DNA from: CAZJVD01 sp964549505
GTDB lineage: Bacteria > Bdellovibrionota > UBA1018 > CAZJVD01
NCBI GenBank assembly: GCA_964549505.1
Contig: CAZJVD010000011.1
Span: 39,678 to 103,677, forward strand
Direction: 5' to 3'
DNA: 64,000 nucleotides
The position numbers and the translations under genes were made by a program. Positions 9,235 to 18,912 of this stretch are shown piece after piece. A model generated the notes under the pieces. That model had not been told where the DNA came from and did no database searches. It saw only the letters and a list, made by a program, of their open reading frames with translations. The first letter of the stretch is position 1; every line of letters begins with the position of its first letter.

Positions 9235-10106
9235 TCCGTTGCCCTTCGGATCGCTACGAAGAGCGTGAGTCGATCTTCTGTATCTTGGGTCGTCACCATC
9301 AGTGGGCTCGAGTGGAACGTTGGCGAAGAATCGGAAACAGCCGTGACTCGATCGCGACCCGTAATGAGAACGGTAGACCCGGTCTGCGGTTCAATGACAT
9401 CTCCCGGATTGAGCGTCGTCCTTCCAACAGGCTGTGATCCCTCTAGCGCTTCAACGACGTAGGAGCCATCTGGATTTTTTCCGGCGAGTCTCCATGTTTT
9501 CCCTGGAAAGGCTCTTCTTAGATTTTCAACGGCACCCTCAGTGAGAAGGGCGGTGGATGAGCCTTGCAGGGTGGATGTTGCTTGCATGTAGGTTCCAGCA
9601 TTGTCGATATGGATCAAACTGTTTTGCGCATTGAATCCACGTCCCAGTGAGACCGGACCGCGAACCAATTTTTCATCTGGAAATGCAGCTTGAGCGGCTG
9701 CGAGTACGGAGTCTGCCCACGCGTCGATTTGTCCTGCGGTCTCCTGTGATACGCGCATGATATTGATTCCGTCATCGGGCCTCGGACGGCTGGGTGTGGA
9801 GATAAAAAGGCGCGTACCTGGCCGAGGTGGTGTTTGGGTAAAAACTCGGTCGTAAGCCGAACGCAGTTCCGAGGTATCGATGTTTCGAGCGGGGTTGACG
9901 GTCGGAGGTATGACGACGTGATGGTTGTTTCGAAGCTGTTGAGCCGCCCCAGCCAACTGTCGAAAGTGAGGGCTCTGCTTTTCGACACCTGCGTTTCTCA
10001 CGAGTCTATAGAGTAGCTCTTCGACCGGGGGACATTGCGCATAAGAAGCGCCCGGCGCAACCGCTAAGATCATGAGCAATATTAGGTAGCGAGTCACCGG
10101 ACCCAT
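9231..10106 (-). CDS. Exported protein of unknown function
   Basis: 291 residues from the ATG at 10106, giving a signal peptide MGPVTRYLILLMILAVAPG with likely cleavage after SYA. A GTG at 10133 would add nine residues that disturb the signal. The mature protein has no family I recognise; it is mixed polar with a C-terminal segment rich in Thr/Val and glycines that could form beta-strands. It is divergent from the GGDEF gene and the two share an intergenic region with a 20-bp palindrome. It overlaps the NtrC-like gene tail by four bases. Confidence 0.6.
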   Translation of the reverse strand: MGPVTRYLILLMILAVAPGASYAQCPPVEELLYRLVRNAGVEKQSPHFRQLAGAAQQLRNNHHVVIPPTVNPARNIDTSELRSAYDRVFTQTPPRPGTRLFISTPSRPRPDDGINIMRVSQETAGQIDAWADSVLAAAQAAFPDEKLVRGPVSLGRGFNAQNSLIHIDNAGTYMQATSTLQGSSTALLTEGAVENLRRAFPGKTWRLAGKNPDGSYVVEALEGSQPVGRTTLNPGDVIEPQTGSTVLITGRDRVTAVSDSSPTFHSSPLMVTTQDTEDRLTLFVAIRRATD

Positions 10107-10151
10107 GGAATACTTATCGGCACGGTTGCCCACTCGCTTCTCTCGGCCTCA

Positions 10152-10171
10152 CTGTGTCTCAGGAGACACAG
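10152..10171. promoter_or_regulatory. 20-bp perfect inverted repeat between divergent genes
   Basis: CTGTGTCTC, a two-base centre AG, then GAGACACAG. It lies between the exported-protein gene and the GGDEF gene, about 45 bases before the former and 137 before the latter. No T-run follows, so it is more likely an operator than a terminator. Confidence 0.4.
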
Positions 10172-10307
10172 GTCTTCCGGTCTTTCTCGCTGAAAATTCC
10201 CTGAGAAAACAAGCGTCTCGCTTTGGCATCTTCGCTGCTTTGTATCTGCTCGTGGTTCGGTCCCAATGGTGGGTTTGAATCACAAGATACGGCACGCCGG
10301 AGGGCCT

Positions 10308-10949
10308 ATGAAACAAGCAAACTTGGAATCAGCTCTTGAGGGAATTCGCCATCTCCTCTCACACCTCCACGGTGAAATAACCACTCTTGAGGGTCAGTAC
10401 CAAAGAGTGCTTGAGGCTCTCCGACGTGTTGAAAAGAAACAAGATCGCGACGATCTTACGGGTCTGCTTCGTCGCACCGAGTTTTTCTTGAAATGGAAAG
10501 AACTCTTAGAACTTTGTGAAAACGTGGGTGAAGCGTGCGGCATCATGATTGTCGACGTGGATTTCTTCAAGCAGGTCAACGATACCCACGGTCACCTGAC
10601 AGGAGACGAGGTGCTCAAGCGCATCTCAGGCGTACTCAAAGAGTACGAATCGCCAAACTGCATTGTTGGAAGGTTTGGGGGAGAGGAGTTTGTGGTTGGA
10701 CTGAAAAGTTCTCACGCAAACTCACTGGCCACTGCTGAACGGATTCGGCAGGACGTTGAACGTCTGCACGGGCCAGTCCTCGACGAAAACGGCCTTCCTT
10801 CGAAAGTCGAATGGCGTTGTACGCTGAGTGTGGGAATGGCATCGTCCCACGAGCATGGTTACGATGCTCCTCGTCTCCTTCAGGCTGCCGATAAAGCTTT
10901 GTATGAAGCGAAACGGAATGGGCGGAACCGAGTGAAAGTGGCAAGTTGA
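10308..10949 (+). CDS. GGDEF-domain diguanylate cyclase
   Basis: 213 residues from the ATG at 10308, which is preceded by GGAGGG. An N-terminal coiled-coil-like stretch (about residues 1-45) precedes one GGDEF domain with DDLTGL at its entry, DVDFFKQVND for metal binding and the active-site signature GGEEF at 124-128, so synthesis of cyclic di-GMP from two GTP is expected. The RxxD inhibitory site is not evident. With no sensory domain or membrane segment, activity may depend on oligomerisation through the coiled coil. It stands alone, downstream of the two-component operon. Confidence 0.88.
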   Translation: MKQANLESALEGIRHLLSHLHGEITTLEGQYQRVLEALRRVEKKQDRDDLTGLLRRTEFFLKWKELLELCENVGEACGIMIVDVDFFKQVNDTHGHLTGDEVLKRISGVLKEYESPNCIVGRFGGEEFVVGLKSSHANSLATAERIRQDVERLHGPVLDENGLPSKVEWRCTLSVGMASSHEHGYDAPRLLQAADKALYEAKRNGRNRVKVAS

Positions 10950-11784
10950 TCCGAGGTCTTGGGTTGAGCTGCGTGGTGATTTGTGGGTTGTGGTTTGAGG
11001 GTAGTGACTTGCGGGTTGCGACTTGAGGTTTACGGGTTGTGACTTGAGGTTTACGGGTTGTGACTTGCTGGGGTTTGGCAGATTGCGAATCATGAGTTTG
11101 CGATTTTGGGGCTCGGAATTTGGAGATTTGCGACCTGAGGGCGTTTGGGGGTTTGCGCTTTTCGCGCACTTAGTGCGCCGCAACTTTCGCCGGGGGAAGT
11201 AGGTGGGCGCGCGATTTTCAGCTCCGTCGGACGGCCTGCTTCAGCCGCGCTATCGGCGCGATTTTCCACTTCGATTGTGTCTTGGGTGAAAGGGCCCGCT
11301 TCAATCGCGCTATCGGCGTGAGGTTTTGAAACACCAGCTTTTTTTAGATCGCTGCGGATCCGAGCGGCAGTCGCCTTTTGCGCCGCGATTTGAATGATGA
11401 CTTACGTAGCTTCACATTGCGGTGCGATTTGCGCCGCGATTTGCGTGTTCCCTTGCTGCACGCCGATCGCTTCGGCCGCTTGCTGTACGGCGATGTGCAG
11501 AATACTTCTCATACTGGGACTGTTCTCATGTGCGGAGTATCTTTCATACTCGGACTGTTCTCACCACGAAAGTTTCGCGACGGAAAAGTTTTCTTAAACA
11601 TAATATTTCTCTTGCGAGCATTTTCGTATCTGAGGCGATCTCATCTGTAAACACACGCTGTAGAGCTCTAAAACCCCGACCCACGAGCGAACGAGCGCGA
11701 TTTGATTTTTCAAACCGAAAACGTGCTCGATCTCTTCACGGTGCGCCGATTACAAACGAAAAAGCTGCATGAAAAACACGTGAT
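10950..11784. repeat. Repeat-rich non-coding stretch
   Basis: No convincing gene is seen in these 835 bases. Direct reading shows: a 21-bp tandem repeat (unit ACGGGTTGTGACTTGAGGTTT; copies 11011-11031, 11032-11052 and a partial copy at 11053-11067); a hairpin GCGCAC-TTA-GTGCGC at 11164-11178; a 26-bp imperfect direct repeat (11235-11260 and 11295-11320) at a 60-bp period; and a 33-bp imperfect direct repeat (11496-11528 and 11531-11563, 27 of 33 matching). The frames here read as low-complexity translations of these repeats. The HNH gene follows directly. Confidence 0.6.
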
Positions 11785-12705
11785 ATGTTCGTGCGCATGA
11801 AAAATATTTCAAACGATGTCTTACACGTGGAAGTTCTAGAAGCCGCGAAACGAGAGAAGCTTGCGACGTACGAGTTGTTGGAATTTTTGCATGAGGTTGA
11901 TCGGCGAAAACTGTTTTTACTACGTGGGTACGCGAGTCTGTTCTCGTATGTAAAAGACTATCTGGGCTACAGCGAGCACCAGGCATTCGAGCGGGTGTCG
12001 GCGATGCGGCTGATTTTCAAAGTCGACGAGGTGAAAACCGCACTGCAAGACGGCAAGCTCACCCTCACCACAGTCGCGCAGCTCTCAGCGCATGTCCGAA
12101 AGAAAAAGCTGAGTACCGCAGAGACACGTGACCTATTGCCACGAATCGAGAACCAGTCCAAGCGTGAAATCGAAAAGATTCTAGAGCCGGAGCGACCTCG
12201 GACGATAGCGATCGAGATCGACACTGAATGCGAAGCTTTGCTCGCGCGCTTTCGAGAGCTCGATGGTAACCCTGGACTGAGCGTTGTCGACTGTCTGAAG
12301 ACTGCACTCCGGCAGGTGATCGCGGTGCGGGAAAAGAAAAACCGAGTCCTTCGGTCTATCGGGAGCACACCGACGGACAGCGCACTTCCCCCGGCGAAAG
12401 TCGCCCCGCGGCGATTGCAACAATCCGATGTCTCAAAGTCTCGCGCCAAAAACTCGACCGAAGCGACTCCGAGCCGCTACATTTCAAAGTCCGCGCGTGA
12501 AATCACGGTCGCTCGTGCAGACAGTCAGTGCGAGTACATCGACGCTAAAACAAACCGACGCTGCGATGGAAGGCACGGTTTACAGTTCGACCATGTCTAT
12601 CCGCATGCGCTCGGTGGGGAGAGTCTCGCGCAGAATCTGCAATTGCTTTGCGGCGCTCACAATAGACTGCGAGCGGCACAGCTGTTTGGAGTGCATAGGC
12701 CGTAA
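11785..12705 (+). CDS. HNH endonuclease, DUF222-like
   Basis: 306 residues; an ATG at 11797 is an alternative start and neither has a clear Shine-Dalgarno. The N-terminal helical region (YELLEFLHEVDRRKLFL, then GYASLFSYVKDYLGYSE) resembles the DUF222-type domain. The C-terminal HNH motif is QFDHVYPHALGGES, followed by NLQLLCGAHNR, with a Cys pair (CEYID and CDGRHG) suited to a zinc knuckle. From memory, this gene type occurs in several copies per genome in Bdellovibrio and relatives, and its role is not established. The repeat-rich upstream DNA suggests a mobile or decaying neighbourhood. Confidence 0.8.
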   Translation: MFVRMKNISNDVLHVEVLEAAKREKLATYELLEFLHEVDRRKLFLLRGYASLFSYVKDYLGYSEHQAFERVSAMRLIFKVDEVKTALQDGKLTLTTVAQLSAHVRKKKLSTAETRDLLPRIENQSKREIEKILEPERPRTIAIEIDTECEALLARFRELDGNPGLSVVDCLKTALRQVIAVREKKNRVLRSIGSTPTDSALPPAKVAPRRLQQSDVSKSRAKNSTEATPSRYISKSAREITVARADSQCEYIDAKTNRRCDGRHGLQFDHVYPHALGGESLAQNLQLLCGAHNRLRAAQLFGVHRP

Positions 12706-12722
12706 GGGGACTACCAGGGCCG

Positions 12723-13454
12723 CTAACCTGAATCCGACGTCGACCCTGGTCCCGTGTCTTCATCAACATAAACATCAAACGGAATCGTCAGCGAGATCTG
12801 CCAAATCGAAAACTGTGGTGTGTTGTACGTAATCGGCGGGTTGCCAATGGTCGCCGGATGATCGCGCTCCTGGGATGTTCCATCGAGACCACGCGCCGAA
12901 CCTAAGAACATAAAAATACGCTCGATGTGAATTCCGATCTTCGGCATGGAATACGAAAACGGCCGAAATCGCAGCGCGATTCCGAGTTTGAGGGCACTGC
13001 CCTTGTACAATCGCGTCGTTCCTGGAATCGCACGCAAGCGGTACCGACTCATGAAACCATAGGAGGCCGAGATAGCGATCGGAAACTCGGGATTCCAATA
13101 CCCAAACGGTAGGCCCAAGAACATCCAACTTGATTCGCCCGTGCGATCGAGATCGGGTTGATAGTCGAACTTACCGCCCTGAAATTCGATACCCGTGAAA
13201 AGATCCGACCAACGAACGCCACTCAGCAGTTTAAATCCAACGCCGCTCGAATCGATGGCCTCCTCAGCGGTTCCGAGTGTTGCGCCGGAGCGTTCCTGCG
13301 TGAAAGTTCCGGACGCATAACTGAGGCCCGGCTCAAGAAAGATCGCCGTTTCGGCGCGCGCGGAATCCTGAATAAAAAAACCTAATGCCATCAGCCCCAT
13401 CGACAGCGAGGAGAAAAGCAGCGTTGAAATGGCGGAGAAAGCGTTCGATTTCAC
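12723..13454 (-). CDS. Probable outer-membrane beta-barrel protein
   Basis: 243 residues starting at a GTG. An N-terminal signal peptide ends near DSARA|ET. The mature region is made of alternating polar/apolar strands with aromatic girdle residues (such as WMFLGLPFGYWNP and ISASYGFMSRYRLRA) and closes with a strand-like WQISLTIPFDVYV, then a short acidic tail. This suits a small eight- to ten-stranded barrel, but no named family is recognised. A terminal aromatic residue, common for barrel assembly, is absent because of the tail. It is divergent from the next gene, with 50 bases between starts. Confidence 0.55.
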   Translation of the reverse strand: MKSNAFSAISTLLFSSLSMGLMALGFFIQDSARAETAIFLEPGLSYASGTFTQERSGATLGTAEEAIDSSGVGFKLLSGVRWSDLFTGIEFQGGKFDYQPDLDRTGESSWMFLGLPFGYWNPEFPIAISASYGFMSRYRLRAIPGTTRLYKGSALKLGIALRFRPFSYSMPKIGIHIERIFMFLGSARGLDGTSQERDHPATIGNPPITYNTPQFSIWQISLTIPFDVYVDEDTGPGSTSDSG

Positions 13455-13504
13455 CCATACCAGAGTGTACAGGAGCTTGGTTTGAAAGGTAAACTGAGAA
13501 CATC

Positions 13505-13978
13505 ATGGACTACCAAGGCACTCAGGGCGTTCCAGCACCGATGATTCAAGATCCCGCCGTCGTTCAGCAGATTGTGAACGAGGCACTCAAACAAGTTCAG
13601 GCGACTCATTTGAGTCACCTCGATATGGGCACGCTCGAGCGTTTCGATGCGCTTCTCAAAGACCCGCGCATGGCGGGCTACGTGAAGTTTGCTTCGGATC
13701 CAGAGCTGTTGAAAAACGTGGCCGATCTTGCGGGTTCCGAGAAGTGGAGATTGCTCGGAATGATCGAAGTTGTCGCGTTCGTAGCTTTCTTGCTGGTGCG
13801 TGCGATTCTGGCGTCGCGTATTGATCGTCAGGAATGGATGGCGCGACTTTGGTTGCAGCTTTGGACGAGCGTCGTATTTTGGGCGATCGCTGTTATTGTC
13901 ATACCCACCATCATTTTAGGAAATCCGTACGCCGCTGTTCTCAAAGGCGTGTATCGGTTTGTGTCCGGTCAAGTGTGA
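13505..13978 (+). CDS. Membrane protein of unknown function, two TM helices
   Basis: 157 residues. The first 80 are soluble and helical (Gln- and Val-rich with several Leu heptad-like steps). Two hydrophobic helices follow: about residues 83-103 (LLGMIEVVAFVAFLLVRAI) and 118-140 (SVVFWAIAVIVIPTIILG). A short loop with basic and acidic residues separates them. No family is recognised. It ends 13 bases before the convergent exported-protein gene. The long amphipathic N-terminal part suggests a cytoplasmic partner, but nothing identifies one. Confidence 0.55.
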   Translation: MDYQGTQGVPAPMIQDPAVVQQIVNEALKQVQATHLSHLDMGTLERFDALLKDPRMAGYVKFASDPELLKNVADLAGSEKWRLLGMIEVVAFVAFLLVRAILASRIDRQEWMARLWLQLWTSVVFWAIAVIVIPTIILGNPYAAVLKGVYRFVSGQV

Positions 13979-13991
13979 CGACGGAGTTTAT

Positions 13992-16139
13992 TTACCGCGA
14001 GTGAAATCCCACTTTACCGTTTTGCGGCGGTTGATAGTTGTCTGGTTTGAGAAGATATTCGCGGAGCCTGCGAGCGCAAATCGTTTCATTTGAAGAGTCA
14101 CCTCGAATGCGCGCCTGCATCTCCAGTGAGAATAGACTTGTAATCGTGGTGCCCTTTTGAGGAGCGGGTGAAACGTCCTTGAGGAGAGCTGCCAGCTCAG
14201 GGCTCTTCGGTGACCTATCGAAAAACTGACTGAGATCTACGTCCTTAAATTTCGTGTCGAAGTCGCCGACCTCATCCTCCGTTAACAGAATGGCAATTAG
14301 CGCTCGAAACGCAGACCATTCCTTCTTTAGAATTCCCACGGCGTGTTCCAATCCCTCAGTCCGCAAGCTGTCGAGCATGCCGCCGTCGATCTCGTCGCCA
14401 CGCGCGTAGGTGGCGGCTGTGACGTGCGCATCGGTCATCCCTAAACGCATCATCTCGCGTGCGATTTGATCGGCGCGAGCGCTGTTCTTGCGTTCCGCCT
14501 GATTGCTGGAAGGCGTGCCGAAGATCACGCTTGCAGCCGCTCGATCGGAAAACTCGAGAGCCATCCAATCGATGAAGTTCGATCGGTCCGCTATTTCTCC
14601 TGGCCTGTAAATGGGCACCAATCCATGCGAGACCGAAACCGGCTGAGGGAGAAGAACCGCACCGCTGTACGAATCGCTTCGCCCCATCACAGAAACCTTC
14701 TCAGGTAGGCGTCCTGTGACGGTCGTGAACAAAACGACTCGCGCGGCAAGACCGGCGGCCACACGCAGGCGCATATCCCCTTGCGGCACACGCAGTACGG
14801 AAATCTGTGTTTCTGGAATCGCAGTTTCACCTTTGACTTTCGGAACGCCGTTTACCGAAACGGAAATCATAACTTTAGGTTCTTCGTCGATCGATCGGAT
14901 GTCGGAGGTCGAGGCAAAGCGCAGAGTGAGTGTTTTGATGTCATCGGCACCGAGGTTCGCAATGGCTTGCTCAACAATCCGTTGAACCGCTGGAGCAAGT
15001 CCTTGCATGATCTGATCAACGGCTTTCCAAGGTGTATCGAAACCTAAGTAAGGGACAATCGATCGCGCATAAACATGGTCCCAGAAGTTAGCGATCTGCG
15101 GATTATCTAGATCGGTGTCGACCACGGTCTTTGACACAAGCTCTTGCGGTAGAGCGGCTCCCATGAGCTGAAAATGACTCTGAAGAAATGTCATCCAATC
15201 CTTCGATGACGGTGGCAAGAAGATTACGATAGGGGAATGACGAAGCGATCCCGCATTCTGGGTTCCAAACTCACGTTCCCATTCGTCGCCGAGGGTCTCC
15301 GTCTGGACGCGCGCGATTTGCGCACGCAGCTCATCGGCACTGAGATTCTCAGCGGGTATGGAACGAAACACGCCCATGTTGGGGAGAACGAGTGTGAGCG
15401 CGGCCGTCGTTGCCCCCGGAAATTGCGCCAAGGTCAATTCGTTACGCAAGTGTTTCCAAAAGTCGTCGACCGCTGGGTTTCGGACCGCTGCCGAACTCGG
15501 TGACGTCGTGTAAGGAGAACGGGCGCGGCGTTCGTCATGTTCGCCGTCCGCATCGCGTGCACCGGAGACTCTGGAGGCTGTGAACGTGGTTGCGATCTCT
15601 TCGACATCGCGAAGAACGTAAGTGGGTCGCGCGGGAACGAGCACCGTCGTTTTTGCGTTTAAAGTCAACGGCGCTGGCTGTTTTGCTCGCGCGTCTTCAA
15701 GCGCGCGTCCAGCTTTCTCTAAAAATGCCGCAAACCCTTCGGTCGAGACTTCTCCGTTTTTACCGAGCTTGAAGTCACCCATGTCCTTCTCGACCACATA
15801 GGGTAGACCTAAGAGAGCGACCAGAACGTCGTGGGCCGCCCAGTAAGTCGGTAAAGACGGATGAGAGGGCAGAACGACCGTCGTACGTTTTCCGTGAACG
15901 TACCAAGCCTCGATCGCATCGAAGAACTGCTGAAGCGCTTCGACGTCGTAATAAGGCTTGTTTCGAAGGAAGTGCTTCTGAACTCTCTGAAAATGAACTC
16001 GCAGCTGGTCCGAGGTTGCCGTTTGGACCGCCGTCGTAGACGCTGATGTTTCGCCTTCGGCCCGAGCGACCGGCTGGTCTGCCAACGACAATGCTGCAAT
16101 CAATAAAATTTGAATAATATTAGCTTTCAGCGATTTCAT
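13992..16139 (-). CDS. Large exported protein of unknown function
   Basis: 715 residues with a signal peptide (MKSLKANIIQILLIAALSLA, cleavage near ARA|EG). GAGGG lies five bases before the ATG. The mature protein has mixed alpha/beta composition with no obvious repeats and no motif I can assign. It contains an acidic, Arg-rich stretch near residue 200 (ARDADGEHDERRARS) that looks like a linker between two domains. Probably periplasmic. Lineage-restricted exported proteins of this kind are common in predatory and environmental deltaproteobacterial relatives, but no function should be inferred. Confidence 0.6.
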   Translation of the reverse strand: MKSLKANIIQILLIAALSLADQPVARAEGETSASTTAVQTATSDQLRVHFQRVQKHFLRNKPYYDVEALQQFFDAIEAWYVHGKRTTVVLPSHPSLPTYWAAHDVLVALLGLPYVVEKDMGDFKLGKNGEVSTEGFAAFLEKAGRALEDARAKQPAPLTLNAKTTVLVPARPTYVLRDVEEIATTFTASRVSGARDADGEHDERRARSPYTTSPSSAAVRNPAVDDFWKHLRNELTLAQFPGATTAALTLVLPNMGVFRSIPAENLSADELRAQIARVQTETLGDEWEREFGTQNAGSLRHSPIVIFLPPSSKDWMTFLQSHFQLMGAALPQELVSKTVVDTDLDNPQIANFWDHVYARSIVPYLGFDTPWKAVDQIMQGLAPAVQRIVEQAIANLGADDIKTLTLRFASTSDIRSIDEEPKVMISVSVNGVPKVKGETAIPETQISVLRVPQGDMRLRVAAGLAARVVLFTTVTGRLPEKVSVMGRSDSYSGAVLLPQPVSVSHGLVPIYRPGEIADRSNFIDWMALEFSDRAAASVIFGTPSSNQAERKNSARADQIAREMMRLGMTDAHVTAATYARGDEIDGGMLDSLRTEGLEHAVGILKKEWSAFRALIAILLTEDEVGDFDTKFKDVDLSQFFDRSPKSPELAALLKDVSPAPQKGTTITSLFSLEMQARIRGDSSNETICARRLREYLLKPDNYQPPQNGKVGFHSR

Positions 16140-16287
16140 GGGGTCCCTCGGACGAGGGTGTACCAGAGGTATGCCTATAAATCAACGCACCGCAGGGTCT
16201 GCGAGCATTTTCGTAACGAACGTAAGCCACCCTTGCAGAATTCACGGAGGGTATGTAACCAGCGATAAGAGTTTCTGAGGAGGTCTG

Positions 16288-16980
16288 ATGAGGTCCATGT
16301 CTATGACGAAGAATCTTGCTCTGAGTTTGTCAGTCGTTTTCTGTGTCGCTTTCGCTACGGACGCCTTTGCTCGCAAGGTGGGTACAAGGCCGTGTGACGA
16401 AGAACTGACCGCGGTCGAAGGAGTACCCAGTTTCGAACGCGCTATCAAGATTTTTAGACATTTATACAAAGCTTCTAAGGGCCTCGATGCCTTTGGCGAC
16501 GCCGGTTATGTCAAGGACGATATCAGCTATGGTGTTCGAATGCTCTACGGCGACCTGGTCGGTCTCAAGGGACCCGGCGTTCGTAGGTTTTTGAATGAGT
16601 TCATAGCCTACGCCGACACGAGGTTTGAGTTTACAAAGAAGGGGGACACGAATCCTAAAAGGAAAATAAAACACCCCTCGTTGGTCAGGTTGATCCGGCG
16701 CGCCTGGGGAGAAGACAGGACCGTTTGGCAGGTGCTTTCAGCGCGTGCAAAGGATGTGAAAAACGAGGTTCTCGCTGTCCGAGCGTTGGAAGACTGTCTC
16801 GTCATCGTCGAGGGTGGTTCAAAGAAAATAATAGGTTTTGCCCTGGCCTACGAGATTGTTCAGGAGGCCGTTTCGGGCGAATTCGACCCTGCCGTGGTTC
16901 TCAGGCGCGCAAAAAACTACTCTCAACGGATGACGCCTCTTGACCTCAGCGAGCTGCAACGGATTATGAATGCCCCATAG
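16288..16980 (+). CDS. Exported helical protein of unknown function
   Basis: 230 residues. A signal peptide (KNLALSLSVVFCVAFATDAFA) and a strong GAGGAGG four bases before the ATG fix the start. The mature part appears largely helical and contains two cysteines (RPCDEE near residue 36 and EDCLVI near 167) that could form a disulfide in the periplasm. No recognised family. It is flanked by about 150-170 bases on each side, so it is probably transcribed alone. Confidence 0.6.
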   Translation: MRSMSMTKNLALSLSVVFCVAFATDAFARKVGTRPCDEELTAVEGVPSFERAIKIFRHLYKASKGLDAFGDAGYVKDDISYGVRMLYGDLVGLKGPGVRRFLNEFIAYADTRFEFTKKGDTNPKRKIKHPSLVRLIRRAWGEDRTVWQVLSARAKDVKNEVLAVRALEDCLVIVEGGSKKIIGFALAYEIVQEAVSGEFDPAVVLRRAKNYSQRMTPLDLSELQRIMNAP

Positions 16981-17153
16981 AGGGACACAGCTAGGTTACG
17001 CGAACGGCGGACGATCGGCAGAATCTGCCGACACATCGCTACCGCTCTGAAGAAAGGCTTTGACCACGCTTTCGACTGGAATCCTCTCCTTCTTTCGGTG
17101 AAACTATTGATGATCGTCACATCGCAGTTACCACACGAGGAGAGCCTACAGTC

Positions 17154-18893
17154 ATGGAAGCCAACAAGAACATCAGCTTTATGCGGTCGCTCTGTATGGG
17201 GCAAATCGAAGAGGACGTGCTCGTCCCGTTTCCGCAGCTGAAGGGCTCCGAACAGGACATTCTAAAAAGTATCTTTGGATCGGTCGAGGGTTGGCTCAAA
17301 GGCCGCGACCAAGAGTTTCGCAAATGGGATCGTCAGGGTGAATTGCCTGTCGAAGTTCTGAACGAAATGAAAACCATGGGGCTTTTCAGTCTCATTGTTC
17401 CCGAAGAGTTTGGTGGTCTCGGGATGGGGGCTTCTGCGTATTCGCGCATGCTCCAAGAACTCTCAAAGTACGATGGATCGATTGCGATCACCGTCGGCGC
17501 GCACAGTTCAATCGGTATGCGAGGACTCGTTCTTTTCGGAACGCCGGACCAGAAGACGCGCTATTTTTCAAAACTCGCAACCGGCGAGATGATCGCAGCG
17601 TTCTGTTTGACCGAACCGGGCGCTGGCTCCGACGCGGCTGCGATTCGCACGAAAGCTGTGCTCGAAGGTGACCATTGGGTTTTGAACGGCAACAAACTTT
17701 GGATCACTAACGGCGGTATCGCTGACTTCTTTACGGTCTTTGCAAAAACAGAAGGCACTGGCGGTCAGATGACGGCGTTCATCGTTACGAAAGATATGGC
17801 CGGAATTTCGATTGGGCCGCACGAAGACAAAATGGGCTTGCGCGCGAGTTCAACGACAACCGTGCACTTTGATAACGTCAAAGTACCCAAAGCCAATGTT
17901 CTTGGTGAAGTCGGCAAGGGTTTCAAAGTCGCGATGAAAATTCTCAACAGCGGTCGTTCCGGTCTCGGAGGCGGCTGTGTGGGCGTGATGAAGCATTGTA
18001 TCGCACTGAGCAGCAAACAAGCTAAAGAACGCGTTCAGTTTGGTAAACCGATTATGGAATACGGTTTGATCAAACAAAAACTCGGGCACATGGTCGTCGA
18101 ATGTTACGCGACCGAGTCCGTGGTCAGTATGGTCGCCGGTCTTGTCGATCAAGGTTACGAAGACTACGCCGTCGAAGCAGCGATCAGCAAAGTGTTCGCG
18201 TCCGAGTGTTTGTGGAGGACGGTGGACGAGTCGCTCCAGATCGCCGGTGGAAACGGTTTCATGTGTGAGTTTCCCTACGAGCGCATGCTTCGCGATTGTC
18301 GGGTCAACCGGATCTTCGAAGGTACCAATGACATTCTACGACTCTTCATCGCTTTGACCGCGATGAACGACGTCGGCAAGCAGCTCAAGGATCTCAGCAC
18401 CTCGGTCGAAGGTATCTTCAACGACCCGATCAAAGGCTTCGGTATCTTGTCAGAATACGTCGGAAAGCGCGCGGCGCTTGCGACGGGCGTGGGTGCTAAA
18501 GGCAGTTTCAAGAAACTTCATCCCGCCATCAAAGAGCAAACCGATGGTTTCGAGGATCTTAAGAACCAGTTGGCCGCTGCTGCCGATCGCATTCTGCGTA
18601 AGCATGGCAAGAACATCATCGGCAAACAGTTCGCGACGAAGCGTCTTGCTGACATCATGATCGATCTCTTTACGCTCGCCTGTGTTTTCAGTCGTGTGAG
18701 TGCGTCGATTAATGAAAAGGGTGTCAAAGAGTGCACAAAAGAACTCGAGATCTTAGAAGTGTTTTCCGGTCAGGTCACGCGCCGAACCCGCAGCAACTTC
18801 AACAAGATCGATAACAACGACGACGAGTTGATCAAGTCGCTTGCGAACCATGCTCTTGAGCACGAAAAGTACGCCTGGGACACGTTAAAGTAA
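17154..18893 (+). CDS. Acyl-CoA dehydrogenase with extended C-terminus
   Basis: 579 residues, longer than the roughly 380 of the core family; the extra 170 C-terminal residues match the very-long-chain (VLCAD-like) layout. The N-terminal helical domain is followed by the flavin/substrate signature CLTEPGAGSDAA and WITNGG. The catalytic base is Glu389 in RIFEGTNDILR. It oxidises acyl-CoA to trans-2-enoyl-CoA with FAD, passing electrons to ETF, in beta-oxidation. No other beta-oxidation gene is adjacent. An AGGAG lies about 11 bases before the ATG. Confidence 0.9.
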   Translation: MEANKNISFMRSLCMGQIEEDVLVPFPQLKGSEQDILKSIFGSVEGWLKGRDQEFRKWDRQGELPVEVLNEMKTMGLFSLIVPEEFGGLGMGASAYSRMLQELSKYDGSIAITVGAHSSIGMRGLVLFGTPDQKTRYFSKLATGEMIAAFCLTEPGAGSDAAAIRTKAVLEGDHWVLNGNKLWITNGGIADFFTVFAKTEGTGGQMTAFIVTKDMAGISIGPHEDKMGLRASSTTTVHFDNVKVPKANVLGEVGKGFKVAMKILNSGRSGLGGGCVGVMKHCIALSSKQAKERVQFGKPIMEYGLIKQKLGHMVVECYATESVVSMVAGLVDQGYEDYAVEAAISKVFASECLWRTVDESLQIAGGNGFMCEFPYERMLRDCRVNRIFEGTNDILRLFIALTAMNDVGKQLKDLSTSVEGIFNDPIKGFGILSEYVGKRAALATGVGAKGSFKKLHPAIKEQTDGFEDLKNQLAAAADRILRKHGKNIIGKQFATKRLADIMIDLFTLACVFSRVSASINEKGVKECTKELEILEVFSGQVTRRTRSNFNKIDNNDDELIKSLANHALEHEKYAWDTLK

Positions 18894-18912
18894 GCGCGTA
18901 CGTGACTATCGT

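Noticed and set aside
10636..11183. Two long minus-strand frames with repeated SQPVNLK-type segments
   Set aside because: The repeats come from the 21-bp tandem array and the frames run antisense into the GGDEF gene, so they are not independent genes.
11378..11772. Overlapping plus-strand frames in the repeat-rich stretch
   Set aside because: Three frames are open at once, none has a ribosome site, and composition is Cys/Arg-rich as in translated non-coding DNA.
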